Source: an uncultured Tateyamaria sp.
Lineage (GTDB): Bacteria > Pseudomonadota > Alphaproteobacteria > Rhodobacterales > Rhodobacteraceae
Direction: 5' to 3'
Assembly (NCBI GenBank): GCA_947501275.1
Contig: CANMVD010000005.1
Span: forward strand, 1 to 64,000
Length of the DNA stretch: 64,000 nucleotides
The notes under the pieces are model-generated. The model was not told the DNA's origin. It saw only the letters and a list, made by a program, of their open reading frames with translations, and searched no databases. The number at the start of each line of letters is the position of its first letter. The stretch's first letter is position 1. Below are positions 35,826 through 43,358 of the stretch, one piece after another. A program made the position numbers and the translations under genes.

Positions 35826-36389
35826 TTAGTCGACTTTGGTCAAAAATGTCTCGACGGCCCGTGCGATAATACCGTCCTGAACAGTCTGGAATCGCAACTG
35901 TAATCCGCCATCGGCAAGCGTACGGTCATATTGTTGGAGGCTGTATCCACCGTCTTCGGCAACGAACAGAGAATAGACCGTCATTGTATCACCAATGAGG
36001 CGTGCCCAGACGTATGGCTCACCCTTCATCGGGTCGAGCTGAACCTGATGACCAAAGACGTTGCGTTGCTGTGCCGCGGCAAATACGGCAGGACGACCAC
36101 TGGGAACAAATTCAACCGAATAGGACTTTTCTTTGCGCCGCCCATCCGTGCGGGTTGTCACGGACGTCCAGTTCACCACGAAACCGTTGTCTTTGGTCGC
36201 CTTGATTTCGACACTCATGTCACGGGGGATTTTTGTCCCGTCGGCCGCGGTCACCTCTGCAGCCCCCTCGTATGAGCCCGCAAACCTTTCAAAATCTGCG
36301 TGTGCCACGTTGACCCACACGACCATCGCCAAAGCAATCGCGACCCGTTCCCAAACTCGTTTGTGCGCAAGGCGCCAACGCTGTGTCAT
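35826..36389 (-). CDS. Exported protein of unknown function
   Basis: The 188-residue product has a basic start, a hydrophobic segment (about 15-30) and an AHA site, which suggests a signal peptide and a periplasmic location. The mature part (FAGSYEGAAEV ... VNWTSVTTR ... YSLQQYDRTLADGG) looks like a small beta-barrel or lipocalin-like fold, but I recognise no family. The ATG at 36389 is chosen because AAGGAA lies nine bases upstream; the frame could extend 72 bases further. It is divergent from fumC. Confidence 0.68.
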   Translation of the reverse strand: MTQRWRLAHKRVWERVAIALAMVVWVNVAHADFERFAGSYEGAAEVTAADGTKIPRDMSVEIKATKDNGFVVNWTSVTTRTDGRRKEKSYSVEFVPSGRPAVFAAAQQRNVFGHQVQLDPMKGEPYVWARLIGDTMTVYSLFVAEDGGYSLQQYDRTLADGGLQLRFQTVQDGIIARAVETFLTKVD

Positions 36390-36572
36390 GGTGTCGTGTT
36401 CCTTCGCTTGCCCGTTGTAACCCATATATAAGGCGATTAGCCCAGTTGCGCACCCGTTCACACAAAATTTGATCTTCAGGCGTTCATTTCAGGTGCACCA
36501 CGCACCTTGTTTGGCCAGCCTGCGCCCGGTAAACGCGAAGGGTAATTCGCACCACGCCAAAGGAGCAGCCCA

Positions 36573-37964
36573 ATGGCCGACACTCGCACAGAAACCGACA
36601 GCTTTGGTCCGCTCGAAGTCCCCAGTGACAAATACTGGGGCGCGCAGACACAACGCTCCATCATGAATTTCCCCATCGGTTGGGAGAAACAACCCATCCC
36701 TGTTGTGCGCGCGTTGGGGGTGATCAAACAGGCCTGCGCGATGCAGAACAAAGCTCAGGGCACCCTGGATGGCCGTCTGGCCGATGCCATCATTGCGGCC
36801 GCGGGCGAGGTCATTGACGGAACACTTGATGACAACTTCCCACTGGTCGTGTGGCAAACAGGGTCTGGCACACAATCCAACATGAATGCCAACGAAGTCA
36901 TCGCAAACCGCGCCATTGAGATTTTGGGTGGTGTGATTGGCTCAAAAGACCCGGTCCACCCAAATGATCACTGCAATATGGGGCAGTCTTCAAACGACAC
37001 TTTCCCAACAGCGATGCACATTTCCACCGCCATGACGGCGCGGGACGTCTTGCTGCCCGGATTGCGCAAATTGCACGCCAGTCTCGAGACCAAGGTCAAA
37101 GCCTTTGACAAGATCATCAAGATCGGGCGCACGCATACTCAGGACGCTACCCCGCTGACTTTGGGTCAGGAATTCTCTGGCTATGCGCATCAGGTTGCGA
37201 TGGGCATCGCGCGTATCGAGGCTGCCCTGCCCCGTATTTACGAACTGGCACAGGGTGGCACGGCCGTCGGCACTGGGTTGAACACAAAAACAGGGTGGGC
37301 CGAAGCGGTTGCAGGACACATGGCCGACATCACCGGCCTGCCCTTTGTAACAGCCCCCAATAAATTCGAAGCCTTGGCCGCCCATGACGCGATGGTAGAA
37401 ATGTCTGGTGCGCTGAAAACCGTTGCGGCGTCTCTGTTCAAGATCGCAAATGACATACGCCTGCTTGGATCGGGCCCACGCTGTGGTTTGGGCGAATTGG
37501 TTTTGCCTGAAAACGAACCCGGATCGTCGATCATGCCGGGCAAAGTCAATCCGACACAGTGCGAAGCGTTGACCCAGGTATGTGCCCATGTGATGGGCAA
37601 CGACGCGGCGGTTGGTTTTGCCGGTTCGCAGGGTCATTTTGAACTCAATGTCTACAAACCCATGATGGCCTATAACGTATTGCAATCCATGCAGTTGATG
37701 GGCGATGCGGCGTCTGCCTTTACTGACAATCTGGTTGACGGTTTGGAGGCGGACGAGGTTCGCATCGACAAGCTAATGCGCGAGTCGCTCATGCTGGTTA
37801 CGGCGCTTGCGCCCGAGATCGGCTATGACAACGCCACCAAGGTCGCCAAGACCGCCCACAAGAACGGCACGACGTTGCTGCAAGAAGCCATCGCCTTGGG
37901 CTTTGTGGACGAAGAGACGTTCAACCGTGTGGTCCGTCCCGAAAACATGATTGGTCCAAAGTGA
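36573..37964 (+). CDS. fumC: Fumarate hydratase class II
   Basis: This 463-residue iron-independent fumarase of the TCA cycle has all three conserved regions of the fumarase/aspartase superfamily: [28 protein letters not shown] and the signature [11 protein letters not shown] with its catalytic serine loop. The N-terminus [20 protein letters not shown] is typical. The length equals the family norm. Its stop overlaps the start of the DUF4169 gene. Confidence 0.96.
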   Translation: MADTRTETDSFGPLEVPSDKYWGAQTQRSIMNFPIGWEKQPIPVVRALGVIKQACAMQNKAQGTLDGRLADAIIAAAGEVIDGTLDDNFPLVVWQTGSGTQSNMNANEVIANRAIEILGGVIGSKDPVHPNDHCNMGQSSNDTFPTAMHISTAMTARDVLLPGLRKLHASLETKVKAFDKIIKIGRTHTQDATPLTLGQEFSGYAHQVAMGIARIEAALPRIYELAQGGTAVGTGLNTKTGWAEAVAGHMADITGLPFVTAPNKFEALAAHDAMVEMSGALKTVAASLFKIANDIRLLGSGPRCGLGELVLPENEPGSSIMPGKVNPTQCEALTQVCAHVMGNDAAVGFAGSQGHFELNVYKPMMAYNVLQSMQLMGDAASAFTDNLVDGLEADEVRIDKLMRESLMLVTALAPEIGYDNATKVAKTAHKNGTTLLQEAIALGFVDEETFNRVVRPENMIGPK

Positions 37965-38167
37965 GCCAACCGATCAACCTCAACAAGGTGCGCAAGGCGC
38001 GGGCGCAGCATGCCAAGAGAGTGCAAGCTGAGGCCAACGCCGTCGCCTTTGGGCGTACGCGTGCGCAGCGGCACCGAGACGAGGCAGATCAACAGCGTGC
38101 GCAGACGGATTTGGACGGCAAACACATGCCGCCATCGAAAGGTGGCGCAAGTGATGCGGACAGTTAG
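37961..38167 (+). CDS. DUF4169 family small basic protein
   Basis: The 68-residue highly basic protein [20 protein letters not shown] is arginine- and alanine-rich and probably helical. It matches DUF4169, a family common downstream of fumC in Rhodobacterales. The GTG start overlaps the fumC stop (GTGA), so it is translated only if fumC is. The role is unknown; nucleic-acid binding is possible from its charge. Confidence 0.8.
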   Translation: MSQPINLNKVRKARAQHAKRVQAEANAVAFGRTRAQRHRDEADQQRAQTDLDGKHMPPSKGGASDADS

Positions 38168-38182
38168 TGGACGGCCCAGCGT

Positions 38183-38401
38183 TTGAACACAGGACCTGAA
38201 AAGCACTCACTCACACTCAAGGGGCACCGGACCAGTGTGTCTCTTGAGCCTGAGTTTTGGGACGCGTTCCGCAAGATTGCGGCAGAAGAAGGCAAGCCAA
38301 TCAACGTGTTGGCGGCCGAAATTGATGTTGCGCGCGGTGCTGATGTCGGCCTTGCATCCGCCATCCGTGTATTTGTTCTGCGCCGGGTGATGGAGCGCTG
38401 A
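38183..38401 (+). CDS. Ribbon-helix-helix domain protein
   Basis: The 72-residue protein has the pattern KHSLTLKGHRTSVSLEPEFWD followed by FRKIAAEEGKPINVLAAEID and LASAIRVFVLRRV, as in the RHH_4 family. These form dimers that often bind DNA. A TTG start at 38183 is required because the conserved KHSLTLKGHRTSVSLE part precedes any ATG. It follows the DUF4169 gene by 15 bases and is the third gene of the fumC unit. No toxin partner is adjacent. Confidence 0.78.
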   Translation: MNTGPEKHSLTLKGHRTSVSLEPEFWDAFRKIAAEEGKPINVLAAEIDVARGADVGLASAIRVFVLRRVMER

Positions 38402-38501
38402 GCGCAGCGTCACACAGCTTTGTGTCGCGCACTAAGGAACCATCACGCGCTCGGCTTCTAAGTCGCGCAACAGCCCGGAACGGGCGCAGTGCACGGTTCG
38501 C

Positions 38502-39395
38502 TCAGGCGATGGACGCCTGATAGATCTTTTCGATATTGCCACCCAACGCCGCCACAAACCCGTCGTCGGTCATGTCGCGCTGCAACCCTTCGGTCAGCGC
38601 GCGGCTGAAGCTGGCAATCATCTTGTGGTTCTGGGCCAGACGCGCACTGGCCTCATCGGTCGAGTAACCACCCGACAGCGCAACCACACGCAGCACGCGC
38701 GGATGGTCGGCCAGCGCATCATAAAGGCCCGGTTGCTCGGGCAAGGTCAGTTTCAGCATCACATCCTGACCGTCTGACAACGCGTCAAGATGTGTCAGCA
38801 AGGCCTGCGCAAGCATCTCTTCTGCTTCGGACTTTGTCGGAGATTTGATGTTCACTTCGGGTTCGATGATCGGAACCATGCCCGCAGCCACAACGTCCCG
38901 GGCCACATCGAACTGGTTGGCAACAACTCGTGCAATGCCGTCTTGATGTGCACCATGAATGACAGACCGTTCCTTGGTGCCAAAAACGCCCATGCCATGT
39001 GCCTGGGCCAGCGTGTCGGCCAGACCGGGGATCGGTTTGAGCACTTGAACCTGATCCGCCTCGTCTTCCAGTCCCTTGTCAATTTTCAGAAACGGCACCA
39101 CGCCACGCTCGGACCACAAGAAGTCCGCAACGGGTTTGCCGGCAACCTGTTCGCCCAATGTTTTTTCAAAAAGGATTGTCCCAATCACCTTGGCTTTCGT
39201 GAAATCAGGGCTTTGCATGATGCGGGCACGCATGCGCTGCATCTCGGCAAACATTTCGTCATCGTTGCTGTAGTCCCCTTCTCCCACACCATAAAGCGCC
39301 AGTGCTTTGGGGGTCGACCCACCGGACTGATCCAGTGCTGCGATAAAGCCCGCGCCTGTTTCCATCTGAGCGCGCATCTTCGCAAAATCGGACAT
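38502..39395 (-). CDS. Fructose-bisphosphate aldolase class I
   Basis: This 297-residue Schiff-base aldolase catalyses cleavage or formation of fructose-1,6-bisphosphate. The opening AGFIAALDQSGGSTPKAL, the ILFEKTL and SERGVVPFLKIDKGL segments and the MLKLTLPEQPGLY strand with the probable Schiff-base lysine identify the class I bacterial family. GGAGA lies six bases before the ATG. It is a single gene convergent with the fumC unit. Confidence 0.93.
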   Translation of the reverse strand: MSDFAKMRAQMETGAGFIAALDQSGGSTPKALALYGVGEGDYSNDDEMFAEMQRMRARIMQSPDFTKAKVIGTILFEKTLGEQVAGKPVADFLWSERGVVPFLKIDKGLEDEADQVQVLKPIPGLADTLAQAHGMGVFGTKERSVIHGAHQDGIARVVANQFDVARDVVAAGMVPIIEPEVNIKSPTKSEAEEMLAQALLTHLDALSDGQDVMLKLTLPEQPGLYDALADHPRVLRVVALSGGYSTDEASARLAQNHKMIASFSRALTEGLQRDMTDDGFVAALGGNIEKIYQASIA

Positions 39396-39475
39396 ATTCG
39401 GTCTCCAGCAACGTGATTCAATTTGTGTGGTTGTTAACCCAATTCAAAGAAACAAATAAGGCACCGGACCCAGTG

Positions 39476-40822
39476 TTAGCGCTGCCGTTTGCGCAAATTT
39501 AGCCAAATTCCGTCGCGCGCGCGCACGGTAAGGTGCGCAACGGGCACTGGCGTGCGCTCTGGCACGGTTTCCAGCGCGATATCGCGCAACAGCCGCGCAA
39601 GGATCAGCGGCCCTTCGACCATGGCAAACCCTGCTCCTGTGCACACGCGCGGACCTGCGGAGAATGGGATAAAGGCATCGCGTTGGCAGGCCTTGCCGTT
39701 CTGCGTGCTCCATCGGCTTGGGTCAAAATCGTCGGGGCGATCCCACAGCCGGTTCTGACGGTGCAAATGCCATGGGCTGATCACAATCTGACTGCCCCGT
39801 TTCAGAAGACGTTTGCGGAACGTCTCGGGAGAGGTCGTTTCGCGCACCATCATGGGCACTGGCGGATACAGGCGCAGCGTTTCCCTGAACACGTCCCGTG
39901 TGACCGGAAGTTTTGACATCACGGCAAAGTCACAGTCCTGCAAAGCCTGCGCCTCAGCCGCCACCTTGGTTTGCCATTCTGGATACAGCGCCATCAGATA
40001 CAATGCCCACGCAAGTGCAGATGCGCTTGTTTCATGTCCAGCCAGGAAAAAGATCGCGACCTGATCCACCATTTCGTCCGGCGTGAACATATCGCCCGTC
40101 ACCGGATCGCGGGTTGTCATGATCTTGGTCGCCAGATCGTTTGGTGCGGTTCCGGCTGCAATTTCAGCCGCCCGCCGCGCCACCAGTTGCGAAATCAGTG
40201 ACCGGATATGCGCGGCATTGGCTTTGGTCTCGCGACGAAATCCCCGTGGAATCCATCCCGGTAAGGGCACGAAGGCGGCAACATTCAGGATCGGCTGACT
40301 GCGTTGATAGGCTCGAAATGCGTGGAAAACGGCACCCGCAAGGGAATCCTCGATGGGGATCGAAAACAGGGTGCGAAAAATCACATCGGCTGCTGCATGG
40401 CTGGTGTGTTCTTCGATCTCAGTCTCGCCGACCTGCAAGCGTTCGGCCGCAGCCTCTGAGGCGGCCCACATGGCCGGAAAGGTTTCGCGCAGACGTCCGC
40501 CTTCGAATGCGGGATCAATGATGCGACGCTGCTTCTCCCACACCTCCCCGTTGGTCAAAAATACCGAATTGCCCAATAGCGGGCGCAGCCCCTCGCTGAT
40601 GCGATCGGATTTGGGAAAATCTTTGGGGCGCTCCTTGAGCACAGTCTTGATCAGTTCGGGTTGGTTGACCAGGTAGCTTCGGAAAAATGGCGTGCGAAAT
40701 TCGGCCATCCAAGCCCGGTAGAGACGCGCGGGCTGTGCCGACAGGATGTCCTGGCGAAACAGTTGCATATAGCGCCACAGCGACACGCGATCGGGGCGAC
40801 TGGGAGGTTTGGGTGGGATCAT
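39476..40822 (-). CDS. Cytochrome P450
   Basis: This 448-residue haem-thiolate mono-oxygenase has the I-helix oxygen-activation motif LAGHETSA, the ExxR pair ETLRLYPP, the PERW-region equivalent FDPSRW, and the haem-binding loop FSAGPRVCTG with the thiolate ligand C394. There is no membrane anchor, so it is likely soluble. The N-terminal part resembles fatty-acid hydroxylase-like P450s of the CYP102/CYP4-like branch, but the substrate is not known. No ferredoxin or reductase gene is next to it. Its ATG overlaps the stop of the upstream hydrolase gene (ATGA). Confidence 0.92.
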   Translation of the reverse strand: MIPPKPPSRPDRVSLWRYMQLFRQDILSAQPARLYRAWMAEFRTPFFRSYLVNQPELIKTVLKERPKDFPKSDRISEGLRPLLGNSVFLTNGEVWEKQRRIIDPAFEGGRLRETFPAMWAASEAAAERLQVGETEIEEHTSHAAADVIFRTLFSIPIEDSLAGAVFHAFRAYQRSQPILNVAAFVPLPGWIPRGFRRETKANAAHIRSLISQLVARRAAEIAAGTAPNDLATKIMTTRDPVTGDMFTPDEMVDQVAIFFLAGHETSASALAWALYLMALYPEWQTKVAAEAQALQDCDFAVMSKLPVTRDVFRETLRLYPPVPMMVRETTSPETFRKRLLKRGSQIVISPWHLHRQNRLWDRPDDFDPSRWSTQNGKACQRDAFIPFSAGPRVCTGAGFAMVEGPLILARLLRDIALETVPERTPVPVAHLTVRARDGIWLNLRKRQR

Positions 40823-42108
40823 GCCGTGACAGACGTGTATTTGGACACGGGCACATCAATCCGGGATCTGGACGGGGGGCGTTCAGCATAACGTTCTGAC
40901 AACGTCAGTGGCCCCGCCGTGATCTGGAAATAGTCGTAGTCCTTGGGGCGATCAAACGCGCAAAGGTACTGAAAATGCAGCCGGAAAAACCGCCACCGCA
41001 ATTCTGCCCAACGCTCGGGGCTGAGCGTTTGGGTAAAGGCAGCGGAAAACACCAACGGCCACAGTTTGTTGTCTGGTGCCACGCCTGACACTGCAACCGG
41101 ATCGCACAGCGCAAATGCGCATCCGTCACCCGGCGCTGTGACATCGACCCAAGTCAACGCGTTCTGTACCGACAGGTATCGCAGATCCGCCCGTAACCGA
41201 TGCGCCTCTGGCAGAAAGGACACCATCGGTACCACTTGCCCCAAAGACAGGAATGCCAGCGCAGGCCCGCCATCGCGCACATGACCTGCCCGGATCAGAT
41301 CCGACAGGATTGACACAGCCAGATGCGCGCCGGACGAATGCCCAACGACCAGCACCTCATCCACGTCACTGTTCAAGGCTTCGGCGATGTGGTCTCGGAA
41401 GACGTGCATACGCTCTTCCAGTGCGGGTGGATTGGCACCACGCGATGCGGCCGAATAGGCGTAGTCGTGCATCAGGTAATAGGCAAAGAACTTGCCGTCT
41501 TTCGACTTGAACCACCGCAGGATCAATATGCCGACCACAAGAAATACGGACCATCCCAAGGCTCCGTCAAACAGTCGCCAACCCAACGCAGCCTCGTTCA
41601 GTACGCCACCAAATAGGCCTGCCAATGCGTTCACACCAGCGCTGAAGGCCCATGTCACTATACGTGCGGCCAAAGACGCCAGTATGATCGCGACAAGCAG
41701 CTGCACAAGCAACATACCGACCGGATAGAGCGCTGCAAATACAGGACCTTTGCGCATCAACATCAATCGCCGCAGAGTACCGGTTGTGATGTATGTCCAA
41801 GCGGTGCGCACCAACTGGAGATAGGTTGCCAGTATTGTTCCTGACATACTGGTACGTACGATGTCGGACCACACCAAAACCTCGACATCGGTTTGAACAG
41901 GCGCTCCGTCGATGATGGCATCGATATGCCAGCCGTAGTTTTCGCCGCCCTGGGCCGGTGTCAGCGCAATTTTGTAGCCCGAAATCTCGGCCTGTGCTGC
42001 GCCTTCCTTGCGATACAGCTCGCGATAGCGCCGCGGGTGAATCGGATCGTAGCCAGGAATGTAGAACACCCGGCGTCGTGAAACAGGATTTGGATGCGAA
42101 CTGCTCAT
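40819..42108 (-). CDS. Membrane-anchored alpha/beta-hydrolase-like protein
   Basis: The 429-residue protein starts with a cytoplasmic RRRVFYIPGYDP strand-turn. Two or three membrane helices follow (about 125-200), then a hydrolase part with the nucleophile elbow VVGHSSGAHLAV (GxSxG) and a C-terminal SPERWAELRWRFFRLHFQY region. The GYDP start looks like the oxyanion-loop HG-type region of lipases or esterases. The catalytic Asp and His cannot be fixed by eye. It is coupled to the downstream P450 gene, so a shared lipid or hydrophobic substrate is plausible. Confidence 0.75.
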   Translation of the reverse strand: MSSSHPNPVSRRRVFYIPGYDPIHPRRYRELYRKEGAAQAEISGYKIALTPAQGGENYGWHIDAIIDGAPVQTDVEVLVWSDIVRTSMSGTILATYLQLVRTAWTYITTGTLRRLMLMRKGPVFAALYPVGMLLVQLLVAIILASLAARIVTWAFSAGVNALAGLFGGVLNEAALGWRLFDGALGWSVFLVVGILILRWFKSKDGKFFAYYLMHDYAYSAASRGANPPALEERMHVFRDHIAEALNSDVDEVLVVGHSSGAHLAVSILSDLIRAGHVRDGGPALAFLSLGQVVPMVSFLPEAHRLRADLRYLSVQNALTWVDVTAPGDGCAFALCDPVAVSGVAPDNKLWPLVFSAAFTQTLSPERWAELRWRFFRLHFQYLCAFDRPKDYDYFQITAGPLTLSERYAERPPSRSRIDVPVSKYTSVTA

Positions 42109-42248
42109 GACTGCACCTCATTTAGGCGTAGCCTATCGGAAGTGTTTGGCCAAAGTAAGGCGGCACAATGTACAGTCGCCTCTACAACTCTCAGTTACTT
42201 GATAGGCATCGCGCTGATGCCCTGCCGCTCTAACCGTTGAGTCCAGAT

Positions 42249-43001
42249 TTAGCCAAGTGTTGCGAGTGCCGGGAATTGCTCGAGCAGCCAGAACGAGAAC
42301 CATGTGAAAAGCCCGGTCAACATCGCAAGGCCGACAAGGACAAGAAGCCCACCCATCACCTTCTCGATCAACGCCATATGACGCTTGATCTTGTTCATCA
42401 AACCCATTGCGCGGCTCATGAACATGGCCGCCAAAAGAAAAGGAATACCCAGACCCGCCGCATAAATACCCAGCAGGAATGTCCCGCGCGCCACGGAGGC
42501 CTCGGATGCGGCCAATGTCAGGATCGCGCCCAGTTGTGGCCCGATGCAAGGAGTCCACCCAAAGGCAAAGGCCAAACCGAGGATATAGGCACCAAAGGAC
42601 GAACCGCCCTTGTCGCCCGCATCCATGCGCGCTTCGCGGTCCAGAAAAGACAGTCGGAAGATACCAAGAAAATGTAGGCCAAAAACGATGATCACAGCCC
42701 CGGAAATCTGCGCGAACAGCACTTGGTTCTGTAAAAAGAACGCACCGAAGGCTGATGCTGCAAATCCCAGAATCAAGAATACGGTCGACAGACCCAAGAC
42801 GAAAAACAACGCTGTAACCGTTGCTCGGTTTCGACCACTCCGGTCATCTGACATTTCGTTGACTGTCAGGCCCGACATATAGGCAAGATATGGTGGCACA
42901 ATCGGCAGCACACAGGGGCTGAGAAAGCTGATGATGCCCGCAAGCAGCGCAATGCTCATGGCAGGAATCAGGCTCGCGTCGATGATATCTATTCCAAACA
43001 T
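42249..43001 (-). CDS. ccdA: Cytochrome c biogenesis protein CcdA
   Basis: This 250-residue six-helix membrane protein carries electrons from cytoplasmic thioredoxin to periplasmic thiol-disulfide proteins for haem attachment to c-type cytochromes. The two redox cysteines are in FLSPCVLPIVPPYLAYMSG and GWTPCIGPQLGAIL. The DsbD-core size (no periplasmic domains) is that of CcdA. The neighbouring divergent gene is a TusA-like sulfur carrier. A short spacer of about 90 bases should hold both promoters. Confidence 0.93.
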   Translation of the reverse strand: MFGIDIIDASLIPAMSIALLAGIISFLSPCVLPIVPPYLAYMSGLTVNEMSDDRSGRNRATVTALFFVLGLSTVFLILGFAASAFGAFFLQNQVLFAQISGAVIIVFGLHFLGIFRLSFLDREARMDAGDKGGSSFGAYILGLAFAFGWTPCIGPQLGAILTLAASEASVARGTFLLGIYAAGLGIPFLLAAMFMSRAMGLMNKIKRHMALIEKVMGGLLVLVGLAMLTGLFTWFSFWLLEQFPALATLG

Positions 43002-43093
43002 ACTCCGTCCCTATCCTGCATCGGCGCGCCCGTCACGCACCCGGCGGTCACATGTCTGTGGACTTGCTGAAACATCACGCCTATCTGGCAGGC

Positions 43094-43324
43094 ATGACTG
43101 ACGACTCTCACGTACTGGATGCCACCGGGCTGCTGTGTCCCCTGCCCGTGCTCAAGGCGCGCAAGCGGCTGCAGGCGCTCGCTTCGGGTGATGCGTTGAC
43201 TGTGATGGCGGATGACCCGGCCGCAATTGTCGATGTGCCCCATTTCTGCGCGGAAGCCGGACATCATCTTGTCTCCACTGAAGTGGACGGAGACATCCAG
43301 ACCTACGTGATCCAAAAGAAATAA
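43094..43324 (+). CDS. TusA-family sulfur carrier protein
   Basis: This 76-residue protein of the SirA/TusA/YedF family carries persulfide sulfur on C15 in the signature TGLLCPLPVLKARKRL. The rest is the usual two-layer alpha/beta sandwich ending in a beta strand. The ATG at 43094 gives the family length; another ATG at 43052 would add 14 residues. A terminator follows at once. The receiving pathway (tRNA thiolation, molybdopterin or sulfur oxidation) is not evident here. Confidence 0.88.
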   Translation: MTDDSHVLDATGLLCPLPVLKARKRLQALASGDALTVMADDPAAIVDVPHFCAEAGHHLVSTEVDGDIQTYVIQKK

Positions 43325-43349
43325 GGGCGCTCCTTTACGGCGCGCCCTT
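43323..43349. terminator. Bidirectional terminator between tusA-like gene and rne
   Basis: AAGGGCGC (43323-43330) and GCGCCCTT (43342-43349) form a perfect 8-bp stem with an 11-base loop. It overlaps the stop codon of the sulfur carrier gene and lies just after the RNase E stop codon on the other strand, so it can serve both convergent genes. Confidence 0.8.
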
Positions 43350-43358
43350 CGTGTCTGA

